A DNA stretch of 64,000 nucleotides from Heliocidaris tuberculata (GCA_025618425.1 CM046850.1:25863205-25927204), one strand, 5' to 3'; positions 1-11,977 are shown, counted from the stretch's first letter. Translations and numbers: made by a program. The notes: a model not told the origin generated them from the letters alone.

Positions 1-52
1 GTACTTAACCCTGACCAAATGTCACTAGAGCATATATGTTTGATCACCATAC

Positions 53-247
53 CTGCAGCTCACTGCAAGCCCTTTCTTTTCTCTCCATTTCTTCCCTCAA
101 GCGTTGCTCACAAACAGCGAGCTGAGACCTCGTGGTATCCACCATCATATTTCTTTGGGTGAGGGCACCAGTTAGAGACTGAATTTCATGCCGCATTCCT
201 GTCAGTTCTGTCTCCAGATGGCGCTCTATACCTTCCTCAAGCTGGTT
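53..247 (-). CDS. CEP63: CEP63 coding exon 10
   Basis: 195 nt, 65 codons, phase 0, acceptor CCACAG and donor GTATGG. Coiled coil. It is the last exon before the window edge; a phase-0 donor shows that the gene continues. Confidence 0.88.
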
Positions 248-3200
248 CTGTGGTCACATAAATGTCAGAAGGAAAAATGTTGATAAAACACCTCATCATC
301 CTTATATTGATATACAATTCACCTTCAATCGGGATGTTTGAAAAAAATCTAAGATCTATTCTCGATCTCACTGATGCAGGGCAAAGAGTTTATTGAACTT
401 TCTCACTAATGAGATACTACGTATGAAATAGAAATGAAAACAAGAAGTAAATACATGAATATCTAATCAATTTCATAACTACAATTTGCAAAAATGATCC
501 TGTTACATTTTTACAATGCCTGCAAGTTCAGAGAAAAGAAAGCCCAGGACAGGCATCAAATCTCAAATAGCAACACTAATGATTTTATCAATCTCTCGTT
601 TTGAAAAAGTCTGAAAGAGCATACAAAAATCCATGTCATGTTGGATTTCATACCTTTTGTTTGACATTCACTTGCTGCTGCCGTCTAGTCTCGTTATCCA
701 GTCTCCGTAACTCTTCAATCCTCTCGGTCAGTTCCATATTGAGTGATGCATTATCCCCCTGTACAGTGTCAAGCCTGGTATTATAAAAACAAAGAGGACG
801 TGCCTTTCAAAAACTAACCCCCAAGTTATATGTACAGATTGAATATATTCAAAGCTTGCAATGGAGAAAGTACAAATTTTTCAATGTTGTAACCATCCAC
901 CTCAATTAAACACCCAACAACAAATTGTATTGATGTCTAGCATATTTTTTTTTCAAGTGATTCATATATCAAGAACATTATTCATCTGAGGGCAATCATA
1001 AAAGATTTCCTTGAGGGGGGGAGGGGGGAAATAAAAATTGGGAGGGGGAGGGGGGTACAGATTGCCTATGCCACTAAACGGGTTAAACCCCAGAAATAAT
1101 AGGCCAGGTATGGAGGATGACCACAACTGTACAGTCATTGCATCTGACCTGTTTTCAAGTCTGTTGATCTCCATCTTGAGCCTGGCCTCGGATTCCACCA
1201 GGTCCTGGATCTTCCTCTGAGAGTCCTGGAGCTGGGCCCTGAGTCTGGAGGTCTCTTCGCTTACCTTCATGCTCCTCATCCTACTCTCATCCTCGTGGGT
1301 CCTGGAAAGAAGCCGGCGTAAAAAACATAAACAGCCCGTTCGTTAAAGTGATTTGGTAACTCTGTTGAGGCTTGATAAAATCTGAGCTGCCTGGCCTTAC
1401 ATGCTATCAGTGTATGTAATATGGTGTAAAAATGAAGCTCAGGAAAAAAAAAAAAGCACTTCAAAATCATCATGTGCTTCACAAAAGTAAACATATGCAA
1501 GTGACCAGAAATGCCAGATTTTCATTTTCCCCTATAGACTCAGTGTTAGACTAAAGTTTATGGCCATACGCTTTCGTAAATGTGAGTATTCAGTCATAGA
1601 TATCTTAATAATAGCATTATATATTTGAAAACCTTTCTATGCCTGGCTATTTATTTATCCTTCTGAACATCATTGTACAAGACAGATATCAAAATTCAAT
1701 AATTTATTAAATCCAGCCTCCACACAGTTACCGAATCCCTTTAATCAGTCTACCACACATACTTTGGCGACAATCCCTCTGAAGTTGTTTCTCACACCAA
1801 CCAATTTCTTCACTTCAACCCTGGAGCAAATGCAATACGTTACTCTCATCCAAACCCTAGACCTAACTAAAAACCTACTTGCAACTTTAACCCTATATCT
1901 TTCATGAAATATAGCCAGAAGCCAATGTTGCAAGAACAAATGTCAGGTCACCTTTTGTGAGCCCCTCGGCACATTATCAGGGCCCTGATTCGTAAAGCTT
2001 GTTATCACGAACAACTTCCCCATTTCTATGACAAGTTTGCTCTCAGCCAATCAGATTCAAGGATTTCAGTAGCTTGTAACAATTAATGCAACTTGTCTAT
2101 TGATAACAAGTTTTATGAAACGGGGCCCTGGTCAGCAGGGAGAGTAGGCAATAATAATAAATTCTCTCATTGGTATAAATACTAATAAACCAGTTCATAA
2201 TTACAATCTGCACATGTGCAGATAAAGATCATTTGTACCCAGTACAATTGACCTTTATACGCTGTCATTTTGTACACACCATGATGCATGTACCAGTATG
2301 ATTTTACATGTTAGACAAGTAGCGTGTCCACCAAAACAGATGCGCATACGTGTACGAATAGGGGTTATTTCAGGGTCATTTGTACCATGAACTAATTACG
2401 AACTGGCTAATTCCGCAACCTTCACGTTTTTATTCAAGCATAATGCTCGACCCACTGGATACAATTTAATTTTGATATACTGCATCACATTTTCCATCAC
2501 CTCCAGCTCAAATTATCTCAGGCTTAGTATGCGGTGAGTTAGTATTTGCTTGATCATTGTTACCTCAGCATAGCTTCTCTGGAGGTGACCTTGCTCTCAA
2601 ACATTGCCATCTGTTCTTTGGTCTCCTTCTGGAGCAAGCGAAGAGCCTCTTCTTTGGATTCTAGTTCCTGCTGTAGTGAGCTGACCTCTGATTCTAACAT
2701 CTGTTTTTAAAAAAATTAAATGAAAGAAAATTTAGAAATAAGACATGGAAAGGGGGGGGGGGAGGGAGAACTGAAGGTTCACTTTTTATTCATGTGAGTT
2801 ATGATAAACTTGCTCATTCAGAGAAAGGTAAGGCAGTATTGGGTTAATTTTGAGGGAGAGAACAAGTTTGTTGAAAAGCTTAAGTTCACCATTTGTTAAG
2901 TTTGAGTTAAGGTTAACCAGCTAAAGTTAGACCTAGCCATGATTATCCAAAGCTAGGTTGGCCCCAGTTAAGTTGATACCAAGCTGAAGTTAAGATTATC
3001 ACTAGCTAATGGTAGCCTTCACATTGTCAAAGCTTGCTCAAGCAGTTAAATATTTAATCAAATTTCTTCTTTGTATAATCGATCTGTGAATCATTCTGTG
3101 AATTCGACTTTTAACATATTTCTATTATTTTCTACATATCTTTATTACTTCATGGGATTAGTTTTAAAAAACTTAACAGAATCATTGCCATCATCATTCT

Positions 3201-6200
3201 GACCTGTCTTTGGTGTTCTTTTCTCCCAACATCCTCCAGCAGCTGCCTATTCTCTTCCTCTGCACCCTTTTTCCTCTTCCCTGCCTCCTCCAGAAGCTCC
3301 TCCAATCTCTGGATGGCAGTGTTCTTCCCATCCAGGGTGTCTTGCGCCCTCTGTAGTTGACCTTCGATATGGACGATGCGAGCTCTGAAGTCTAGGTCGT
3401 TCTGGTCTAAGGCTTGTTGGCGCTTTACTAGCTGGTGCTTGTGGGCTGCAGCTTCTTGCTGAATTAAGAAATGCAGAAAAAAATATATTTGTAGACATGT
3501 ACAGTTGTTTTAAATGTTCAAAACAGAGTCAAAATGTTTCTTTTTGCAACAGACATCAATTATTTCTAAAAATGCCAGATTTCACCCCATTTTACAGTTC
3601 CCACATTGCAATTTCTCAGAAGTCCTGCTTACTAAAAAATTGGTGCCCTAACCCTTCCATCACACCCCCCCCCCTTAAAAAAAAAAAAAAAAAAAAAAGC
3701 TATAACTAAACATGACTGTAATGTAACTTGAAGTAGTGCATTCGTAATCTAACCACAAATCTAAATATATGATTCTTCATAAACTTTTGACTTCAAAGCA
3801 ATCAACAACTTGTATCCATCGATTTGGAATGCATTCTGAACCATTTCAGCACTATACGCAGTTAAAACTGCCCTAATTTTGATATTGCATCTGATATACA
3901 TGTACTTGGACATGCTAATAATGAGAAACGTTACAAACCTGAAAAGCCTGACACTTCTCAGCCAGTTTCTGCCTCTGCGTTTCCAGACCTTCCACTTGCT
4001 TCTTGTATGCACGTCTCTGAACATCCCATTCACGAGCCTGGCTTTCAAAGTCCTGGCAGGAATTGAAATGACCTAGATTTAAACTTGCTGCAGGACAACA
4101 TGCTATTGTAAAGCATCTTTTCATATGCTACACAAATTTCTGAGTTTTGCAAGAGAAAGTTTTAATGTGTAAACGAATGTTGAAGGGTAATGTTGCAGGC
4201 ATTTTTTAAAATAGCTGCTTTCAGAGGCTTCATCGCATACTGGTACTCAATGATCTGCATCAGCATGTTAATCACACAATTATGTGACTCTCACTATGCA
4301 TCTATTATTTTTGCAGCAGCGTTGCGTTTTTATAGGCAGTTTATCGCCTCTCTCTGAATGTGCCAACTTCTGATCTGGTTTATAAGCTCTGACATAGATC
4401 TTCTTGCCTGGTTGTAAGACACATGCTCCAGAGTCAATATCTTACTATAACCAAATTCTTAACCTCAACCCTATACCAAACACTACACCTAACCCTAACC
4501 CTATCCTAAAACCTATAGAAAGCTTAAAACCATTTATCTTTGACAAAATAAACCAATGGGAATTGTTGCCGGAGCATATATCGGGGCACCTTCTTACCTC
4601 TATCTTACTCTCGGCCATCCTGAGATCAACTCTGGCTTTCCGTAGCTTGACCTCTGACTCCTCTTTGACCTTCTCTACACTGTCGTTCTGTTTGCCATGG
4701 TGACGCTGTAGCTTCTCGTAGCTCTTCTGCAATGCCACCAACTGCACCATTAACAGAGAAAAATAGGCCCTTTCTTCAGATACACTTCATCTGAATTAAT
4801 GCACTCTAGGATCCATCAACAAATAGTCCATAAAAACTACTTTCATTCTGTTTGTCATGGTGTTAATCATGTTGCAGAGCTGCTAAGTTCTATTTTGCAG
4901 TTTCAGTATTCTTAACCCCCAAAATCAGTATTTTGGCAAAAAAAATCAGTATTTTTCCGCGGGGCAAATAAATGCATGTATATCAGCAGAGTTCGATCAC
5001 TGATTACATTTCAGTCCCACACGTAGACAATCATGTTGTAGCATAAGCAAAGCACACAGTAAACATACTTGGCATACGAACGGATATCCGATACGTACGT
5101 CTACCCCTTAGCGCGCGGAGTGCGCACCAGCCATGCCACAGACTAATACATGATTGACACGGCGCACGCACCGGCCATAGACTATATACATAACTGATTT
5201 TGTACATTTCCGTATTTCAACATGAAAAACCGTACTCCCGTATTTTAACTTGATTTCCGTACGAAATACGGGAAATCCGTACTACTTGGCAGCTCTGATG
5301 ATGTTGTTTTTTTTTTGTAGGTTTTCCGAAATGCCACCCACCAGCTGTACTGCTAATTAATTAATTAGAGAAAAATTAAGTCTTTGCTTTATGTGTATTT
5401 CATTTGAAGTTGGTGACAAATGTGGGATTCATCAACGAATAGTGCATAAAAATACATGATATGCACAGGGTCATCATCCGTGATGATACATACAAACTGA
5501 AGTCCTTGTTTTATGTACATGTCAATTAGATCAAAATGATGAATATCTTCGTGATTGCCACAAACAAGACTTTCAATCATTATTCACATGATTACCAATA
5601 GGCTTGAAAATGTCAAAATATTCTTTATTTTTTTCAAATAAGGATTCACCCATAACTGCGATAAATACAAATTTGCTCACCTCTCTTCTCAGTTGATCAA
5701 CTTGTTGCTCATATTGCGTGACCAACTCCTTCTGGGTTCTTTCCATTCCAGCAAGCTCATGGGTCAAACGATTGGTCTGGGTAGAAGAAACACAAACAAC
5801 AAAAGATAAGCACTAAATAGATAATCATAATCTTGGACAGCCAAGAAAAGTGGTGTTAGCAAAAGTGGCAAGGAGTAAATTAAAGAAGCGATCTGGGAGA
5901 GAGTGGCAGCCACAATCCTCAACAAAAAGGGACGTCTCCGGTTCAAACTGTCTTACACATGAGACTGGGTACTTCAGGAAGTCACCAGCCATCGTTCCTG
6001 TTACTAATTTTTCCAGCTGGAAAGTACTTGTGCCCTACACGGATTGATGATCGGACATGAATTTTAAGAATATCCAGAATGGGAATAAGACTGCCACAAG
6101 AAGCCAGTAGCAACTGGCGAAACATCGGAGAGTAATTACATCTTTAACACCATCCAGTATTTGATTTATAACACTGTTAATAGATATGCACTGAGTTTAG

Positions 6201-8830
6201 GCAGTTACATAACCCTACATGTAGATGTAATATTAAACCAATTTGCAACCATAACCCTTTGCCCTGCATTTTCTATGAAATAAAGCCCAAGCAAATATTG
6301 CCAGAGCACAAGTCGCATAGTTGGATCAAAGTTCAGGCAGCATCACAGTATAAACATGCATCCTGCTTAAACAATATTCGCTTTGCTTCAGAGGATTTTG
6401 ACTTTCTCATTAAATGATGCTTTTAAATACATGTAGGTAAGACCACAGGAAGGGAGAGTCCAATGTTGAGACAGGAACATCGAAAGCCAAACTTGATAAT
6501 GTAGTACAACAGTCACGATCAAAAGTGCCAGAGATCTTTATTTACAACTGGGATTCTGGAGAGATAACAGACGTCAGCCAACCAGGCCTTTCCTCCATAC
6601 ACGCAAAAAGCAGACAAACATTTTTTCAAGGTGAAGAAAGAGATACATGTACCAACGACCAGAGAGCAAACCAAAAAATGTGGCCAATTTTCAAAAAACA
6701 TGAACAGTACACAGCTTACATTTACAATCAACCAGGAATCTTTATCTCAAGTTCAAACCAGAAACCTTTCTTGCTTCTGTAAAGAATACATGTATCTCAA
6801 TGGTAATGATCCATTTTGTACAAACAAAGAGTACATGTATGTTGCACATTGGAAATGATAAGTATACAGCATACAGTCAACTGGAAATCCTTATCAAGTT
6901 CAACCACAAACCTGAAGAGATGACAGATGTCAGCCAACCAGATCCTTCTTCCACACACACAAAAAGCAGACAAACATTTTGCTTGATTGAGAAAGAGATA
7001 CAACTGGAGAGTGCGCCAAAAATGTGGCCAATTTTCCAAAAACATAAACAGTACACATCTTACAATCAACCAGCAATCTGTATCAAACAAGAAACCTTTC
7101 CTGCTTGCGTAAAGAATATCTCAATGTAATGATCCATTTTGTACAAACAAAGAGTATGTTGCACAATGGAAACTATGCAAACTCAGGAAAAGGAGAACGG
7201 GATCATCAACAGCATGGCAAATGTCACCAGAACAGTTGTGAGATCACCGTTCAGGCAGCATATATGAGGGGGGACGTGAATGGGGTTTCACAAAAAGAGC
7301 GGAAAAAAGCTGAAAGTTTCCGCCACCATGATTCTACCTGTTATGATACAATATGACCACAAGCCAGCAAATTCTATTGCCGCAACACACACAAATCACA
7401 TCATTGTACACACAGACATTGTCACAAGAAAGTCCCATAGTCACCTCCCAAAATCTGTCTAAAAAGCCTAATTCCACTGTCAAAATGCGGAATCGGCGCC
7501 TTATTTCCAAAGCACGTGGGGCTTAAGTTCAATGCTAATACACAGGTTCGCCGAAAAAGCGTTAAAAATCAAGAAATCAGCGGTTTTGTGGCTAGTTTTT
7601 TTGCTTATCGCAAGCTACGAGTATGATGGTGTCGGCAAAAAACAAATGAAAATCCAAAACCCCCGTACCTGCCGATGCATTGACTTCATGTACAAAGTTG
7701 AATGCAAGTCCCAACTTGCCTTCATTCGACCGAATGCGCCGCGCGCAACGCCCGCGGTGAACAACCGATAAAATAGCGGAAATAGCACACAGGAAAAAAG
7801 CGGAAATTGAATCGGGCAGAATAATAAAAAAAGCAGATTTCCGCTAAAAAGCGGAGATTTCACAGGCCTGTGACATATATCCACCTGGGAAAAATTGTAG
7901 TCAGGAATGTGATATCATTTTATTAACACTGTAATACCTCAGATAATGTATTAACCCAGGAACAAGACATCATTTTAAGACCATTGAACAAGAAGTTCAA
8001 GGGCTGTTCAAAGTCTTCACACACTTCAAAACAATACTTCACAAGTTGAATACAATCCAAAGGCATTCAATTGTGGTACCTGCATGCGAACTTTTTGATA
8101 TGAAGTCATCTACTGGGGAGCCAGAAGGATGTTCACTCATATCACTTTACACAGAGTTAACGCCTTCTGACTCCCAACAGATCTTCCAGACTTACCTCAG
8201 ATGTTTTCACATCCAGAGCTAGTTTGATGGTTATGATCTCCTCATCTCTCTGCCTGACTTTGGCCTCTGTGGCTTTGATGCTAGCCTCCCACTCCAGTCT
8301 CTTATTGTTGACCATTATGTCAATTTGACGCATCAGCTCCTGTAGCTCAGCCTGGCAAGATGACAGGGATCCATCAAAGAGCCTGGGGGAGAGACAAACA
8401 ATACTTTTGAAGGCTAAAGAATGTTTTCATTTACCTACTTGCATTCATACAGCACAGGGTCTACGTACATCTACATAAGATCTTAAATTTCAGCTTCTTA
8501 CATGTCCATATAATTGATTTACCAACAGTCGAGCATATCTCTTAGGCAAAGAACAAGTCACATCAGTCAGAAAATTGGTAAACATCATCCCACCAAAGAT
8601 CCGAAACCCAATGACATAGACAGAATCCAACACGTCCCCAAACAAAATCATGACCCCCTGCAGAAACCAAAGACCTGATGACTTCAAGCACCTAAAACCC
8701 TTGGGCCATTAATGCTCAGTTCATATCAAATGCATCAAATGCAACTTTTTTTAATGCAAGTTAGTGGGTGGTTAGTTAGGTATGAGTGGACTTACCCTGC
8801 CATTTGTGCCTGCTGAACAATATCTCCCAT
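53..8830 (-). CDS. CEP63: CEP63 centrosomal protein, 5' part (10 coding exons)
   Basis: Ten exons (8796-8830, 8196-8382, 5681-5776, 4598-4741, 3939-4052, 3204-3458, 2564-2700, 1149-1301, 654-774, 53-247) join in phase with GT/AG borders to 1437 nt, 479 codons, with no stop. Residues about 23-35 read AELQELMRQIDIM, the signature N-terminal block of CEP63. Exons 4 and 5 carry SYEKLQ and the WDVQRRAYKKQVEGLETQR block found at the matching place in vertebrate CEP63. The remainder is heptad-rich coiled coil. In vertebrates CEP63 sits around the mother centriole and recruits CEP152 for centriole duplication; DEUP1 is its deuterosome paralogue. About 700 residues are usual, so the C-terminal third lies off the left edge. 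The start is the first ATG after an in-frame TGA. Identification is by recalled similarity. An echinoderm gene could be the common ancestor of CEP63 and DEUP1. Confidence 0.92.
654..774 (-). CDS. CEP63: CEP63 coding exon 9
   Basis: 121 nt, one base plus 40 codons, acceptor ATACCAG and donor GTATGA. It encodes a coiled-coil stretch around ELTERIEELRRLDNE. Confidence 0.87.
1149..1301 (-). CDS. CEP63: CEP63 coding exon 8
   Basis: 153 nt. The acceptor is TTCCAG. The internal GTAAGC at codons 13-14 reads through in frame as V-S and could act as an alternative donor. Coiled coil ending at the GTCAGA donor. Confidence 0.85.
1978..2130. mobile_element. 153-bp foldback MITE (CAGGGCCC ends)
   Basis: Ends read CAGGGCCCTGATTC and, inverted, CAGGGCCCCGTTTCA. 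Arms of about 30 bp continue to TTGTTATCA. It has no coding capacity and lies in CEP63 intron 7. A half copy is seen near 62485-62555. No clean target duplication is visible. Confidence 0.7.
2180..2345 (+). repeat. Dispersed repeat, inverted copy at 53.2 kb
   Basis: The run with ACCTTTATACGCTGTCATTT and the following 60 bp reappears inverted at about 53170-53320, close to but not fully identical. No coding potential. Family unknown to me. Confidence 0.7.
2564..2700 (-). CDS. CEP63: CEP63 coding exon 7
   Basis: 137 nt, 45 codons plus two bases. The acceptor AAAACAG directly precedes ATGTTAGAA. Coiled coil. The two spare bases join the first base of exon 8 to make arginine. Confidence 0.85.
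3204..3458 (-). CDS. CEP63: CEP63 coding exon 6
   Basis: 255 nt, 85 codons, the longest exon seen, phase 0, acceptor TTCAG. It is coiled coil throughout, rich in Q, E, K and R. Confidence 0.88.
3939..4052 (-). CDS. CEP63: CEP63 coding exon 5
   Basis: 114 nt, 38 codons, phase 0, acceptor TGCCAG and donor GTTTGT. It encodes the EWDVQRRAYKKQVEGLETQR block, which corresponds to a conserved CEP63 segment. Confidence 0.9.
4598..4741 (-). CDS. CEP63: CEP63 coding exon 4
   Basis: 144 nt, 48 codons, phase 0, donor GTAAGA. It contains LQKSYEKLQRHH, which matches the SYEKLQ block of vertebrate CEP63. Confidence 0.9.
4875..5297. mobile_element. 423-bp inverted-repeat element (CAGAGCTGC ends)
   Basis: Left end CAGAGCTGCTAAGT matches the inverted right end CAGAGCTGCCAAGT. 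Internally it repeats CAGTATTT or CCGTATTT units. CAG-type ends suggest a non-autonomous hAT element, but the flanks give no perfect 8-bp duplication. It lies in CEP63 intron 3. A right-end-like fragment occurs near 53358. Confidence 0.65.
5681..5776 (-). CDS. CEP63: CEP63 coding exon 3
   Basis: 96 nt, phase 0 to 0, acceptor TACCCAG and donor GTGAGC. It encodes 32 charged coiled-coil residues around ELVTQYEQQVDQL. A 2.4 kb intron full of repeats separates it from exon 2. Confidence 0.88.
5820..6520. other. CEP63 intron 2, left part, no gene
   Basis: Part of the 2.4 kb intron between exons 3 and 2. I see no exon with acceptable borders, no tRNA and no delimitable element here. Confidence 0.5.
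6524..7165. repeat. Tandem duplication of about 0.35 kb in CEP63 intron 2
   Basis: Blocks at about 6524-6860 and 6891-7165 share GACGTCAGCCAACC-like, AAAAAGCAGACAAACATTTT and AATGATCCATTTTGTACAAA segments in the same order. The copies differ by several small indels, so the duplication is not recent. Confidence 0.75.
8196..8382 (-). CDS. CEP63: CEP63 coding exon 2 (signature N-terminal block)
   Basis: A CCCCAG acceptor and GTAAG donor bound 187 nt. It encodes the conserved SCQAELQELMRQIDIM block and the first coiled coil. This is the exon that identifies the gene. Confidence 0.92.
8796..8830 (-). CDS. CEP63: CEP63 coding exon 1 (start codon)
   Basis: ATG at 8830-8828 opens MGDIVQQAQMA. The donor GTAAG follows at 8795-8791. 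The exon leaves two bases that complete a glycine codon with exon 2. An in-frame TGA lies upstream, so no longer start is visible here. Confidence 0.8.
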
Positions 8831-9368
8831 GATAGGTCGTTTTACTTCATCCACACTGTGTTGAGTCAGCTCAGAGTTGGTTCAAGTGGGATACATAATC
8901 AAGCTTGGCCCATAGATGACCTACAGGGTATCTGTAGCTATGGAAAAGATATAAAATAGAAAAAGGTAGGAGACTCAAACCTGTTTCTGAAAAAGTCTAC
9001 ATAATGTACACAGCCATTCCATGTAACTAGACACCAGGAGCTTAAAATTTCAAGTTCAACCAATTAAAAAAAATGATTCATGTTTGGCTAGGTATATGTT
9101 CAAAAGGTGTAAATCTGATTTTTCACCGCCTTTCACCTTCTAACAACCGAGTTACACCTCCCGGAACAGAGATCAAATTTGCTACAAGAATTATGCCTCT
9201 TTGGTACCGTTTTTAATCACACTATTTAAAGCATGTTCCATTATCTGTAGATACATCATTTTTTGTATTAAGTTTTATCTTACACCCATTTTACCATATC
9301 AAGTTCGTTTTTACATTTATATGTGACAAGCTTGACAATATTTCAGATTGCAAACACCCTCGAAATGT

Positions 9369-9582
9369 GTCACGCGAGTCACAAAAATATGTCCATATTT
9401 TAGATTGCTTAAAAAGTAGTAGATTGTGTGAATTGTAGTTGATAACTTTTGAGGATCTTAGGGTCCTCAATCATACCAGCAAAGAAGATTTCCATGTGTA
9501 AACCCCTTCAATATGAAAAACACCAGAACAATAATGTCACGCGAGTCACGCTAAGATTTCTTAGGGTTGTCACGCGAGTCAC
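9369..9582 (+). repeat. Left cluster of GTCACGCGAGTCAC motifs
   Basis: Three exact copies at 9369-9382, 9536-9549 and 9569-9582, all in the same orientation. The motif is partly palindromic, agreeing with its own complement at 10 of 14 positions. Likely transposase-binding sites of element 9011-11596, by inference. Confidence 0.85.
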
Positions 9583-9749
9583 ATTCTACAAGTTTGTGAA
9601 AATAAAGAGAATGATTGAGATTTTTTTGAAAAAAATTAATTCTGCCTTTAAAATTATTCATGTAAAATGTTCTATTTTATCACATTAAAGGTAAACATCA
9701 TGTTATTTGGTAAATAAAGAGATACAATACATATAAAAAAGTAATCTAT

Positions 9750-10498
9750 ATTTTAACTGCAAGCCAATTCAAGAATAGATTCGTTATGAGCGCCCTATCT
9801 ATGCTGGCGGAGAAACACAACATTGACCTAGAGTGGAATTTCAGCGCTACAAGTCACGGGAAAGGCCCAGTTGACGGCATTGGAGCAACCCTGAAGCGCA
9901 AAGCTTCAGATTTGGTGAAAAATTGAAAGTGCTCAATTTACACTGCTCAAGAATTCTGTCGTGCTGTAAAAGATTCAACTGTTACTACGACAGTCATCAC
10001 AGCAAAGGATGTTGAAGCTCGTTCTGAGGCTTTGAACCTGCCTGACATCTTTGGAGTAGCTACACCACTCAAAGGCATATCATCCCTTCATTATGTCACC
10101 TACAAGAGTGGACAGCTTGTCACAAAAAGATTCACTTCTCAGAGAAGCAGTGGTTATCTATCTGATAATGGTGATGAGATGGTGGAAATGAGGATACCAT
10201 CCAGAGCACAAGCACTACAAGTTTGGGCCCAAAAGTCAATGAGATGGTGGCAGTTGCCTTCAGCGGAAAGCATCCCAGGAGCATCTACATATACATGGCT
10301 CAAGTCCTCCAAGTGGACAGAAGCTAGGTTTACCTTCGTTACCTAGAGAAAAAGGGAAATCTCCACCACTGGCCGATGAAAGCTGATGAATTGTGGCAGC
10401 CTGCAGCAGACATCCTCTGCAAAGTACAGCAGCCAGATCTTGTCAACAATATGGGACAGTTACAATTCACGGATGAAGAGATTGAATCTTTAAAATAA
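9750..10498 (+). pseudogene. Transposase-like pseudogene in transposon 1
   Basis: The frame reads ASQFKNRFVMSALSML, then WNFSATSHGKGPVDGIG, then a C-terminal part with GNLHHWPMKADELW ending at TAA 10496-10498. The QFK, SHGKG and DGIG motifs recur, as I remember them, in unnamed transposase-like proteins of many invertebrates; I cannot name the family. It is broken by an in-frame TGA near 9925, a frameshift near 10210-10230, and an in-frame TAG about 100 bp later. The N-terminal part is missing; TTTTAACTGCAAG just before it could be an old splice acceptor. It lies between the two motif clusters of its element. Confidence 0.7.
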
Positions 10499-11215
10499 TT
10501 AGCCCTTAACAAACCAGGCATGAAAATTGTCTTCATGAAATAATTACAAACTTTCCCAAACTATACAGAGAAGGCACTCTGGCAAAGAAAATTGATTTGA
10601 CTTAAGTAGTTATCTGATTTAACTGTAAGAAAGATAAGAGTAGTATGGGTTGATTTTTTTTTTCTGTTAAATGTGATTTTAATATAATTTGCTCAAAGGA
10701 AACGAAACAGTTGATCATTTTTTACTATAAGACTTTGTAACGATAGATAAGAAAGCAAAAGATTATATGTGAACATTATTAATGAGAAGAATCAAGGACT
10801 CTGTGTGCACCAAAGTAACTTTCAAGTTTCAAGAACTTACATGTATGGACACAAATCCAAAAGCAAAAATGCAAGTGAACTAAGTTTCATTTTGATTCAT
10901 TTTAGATAAAAGACTTTATAAAGTAGTTAAATAAGAAAGAAAAAGAAAATTAGTTATAAAAGAATGACTTTCCAGAACTCTTAATTTGAAGGGGGGAAAA
11001 AACGAGGAAAAGGTGAATTTTTGCTGGATGTTTATGTATTGCATGTTCCAAGAGCTCCCATCAGAGCTTGAATTAAATAATTCCTTTGTTTTAAAGATGT
11101 ATGTGATGTAACTGACCATAAATGATAAGTTAGGTTAAAAATTTGGCTCATTTTACTTTATAAAATCATGATAATTGGTTCAACTTTTAGTCCCAAATGA
11201 CACTTGTCACGCGAG

Positions 11216-11583
11216 TCACATTTTCATATGGCGATTGACTTGAAACAAAAAGTCAAGGGATAATGAAATTTTGACTTATTATTGCCTGATGTCTCGAAAT
11301 GTACTCCAGAAAATTTGGTGGAAATGGAACAAGTACTTTCTTACGAAAATCCAGTCAAGTACAGTAAGGTCAGAAATCTTCAATAGTGTCGCGTCACGCG
11401 AGTCACAACAAAAAAAGTGAAATATCTCCAACAAGAATGACTTTACATCAAAGATTTCTGTTTACCAATGTGTATGGTCATTACCTTGATTGAAATATGT
11501 AAAAAAAACAGGTCTGCAAAATAAAGTTTTCAAGTACTTAACCTTAACAAGTTGAAATTTTGTATAAATGTCACACGAGTCAC
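11216..11583 (+). repeat. Right cluster of GTCACGCGAGTCAC motifs
   Basis: Copies at 11216-11229 and 11393-11406 are exact. The copy at 11570-11583 has one change (GTCACACGAGTCAC) and ends one base before the right terminal repeat. Same orientation as the left cluster. Confidence 0.85.
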
Positions 11584-11642
11584 AATGGAATGGCTGTACA
11601 GTAGAAGTAGTTCTCCAGCATAAATTATCTATCATTTCCTAA

Positions 11643-11935
11643 CCCGCTCATGGAACCATCACTATGTGGAGCTGTGTCAATTTCGGCGGCGGTCACGACC
11701 TCTCAGGTGAAGAGGTATTCAATATATGTGGAGGCAAAACTTTGAGAAAATGCTTCTTTCTACATTTTAGGATGATAGAAAAGCTGATTTCATGCTAAAT
11801 TCTTCAATAGGATTTTTATCACCTTGATCAAGTGAAATTTTCAGGCAATTTTTGTCTGACGATCTTGCATCTTCAAAACATTACATACTCTCTATGGGAG
11901 GCATTTCTCTGTGGTAAGAAGGTATGGAGTGCAAG
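11643..11935 (+). repeat. Long inverted repeat A, left arm
   Basis: About 290 bp that pairs with 17478-17787 read in reverse. Landmarks are ACCATCACTAT, CTGTGTCAATTT, TCACGACCTCT, TTCTACATTTTAG and TCTATGGGAGGCA, in order. Similarity is high but interrupted by indels. It starts 46 bp right of transposon 1. Confidence 0.75.
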
Positions 11936-11977
11936 TTATCTATAATAATAATGTGTGTTAGTGTTCCTAACCTGAAC

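Larger units (their letters stand above)
9011..11596. mobile_element. DNA transposon 1, TACA target duplication, subterminal 14-bp repeats
   Basis: The termini are perfect 12-bp inverted repeats: CAGCCATTCCAT at 9011-9022 and its complement at 11585-11596. Both are flanked by the same 4-bp word TACA (9007-9010, 11597-11600). Six copies of GTCACGCGAGTCAC, one with a single change, sit in two groups within 0.6 kb of the ends. A decayed transposase-like gene lies between them. The 4-bp duplication and subterminal motifs resemble superfamilies such as Sola or Chapaev, but I cannot place it. It lies upstream of the first CEP63 coding exon. Confidence 0.85.

Noticed and set aside
6797..7129. Overlapping frames of about 100 codons on both strands
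   Set aside because: They arise from the tandem duplication within a CEP63 intron and show no domain or codon bias.
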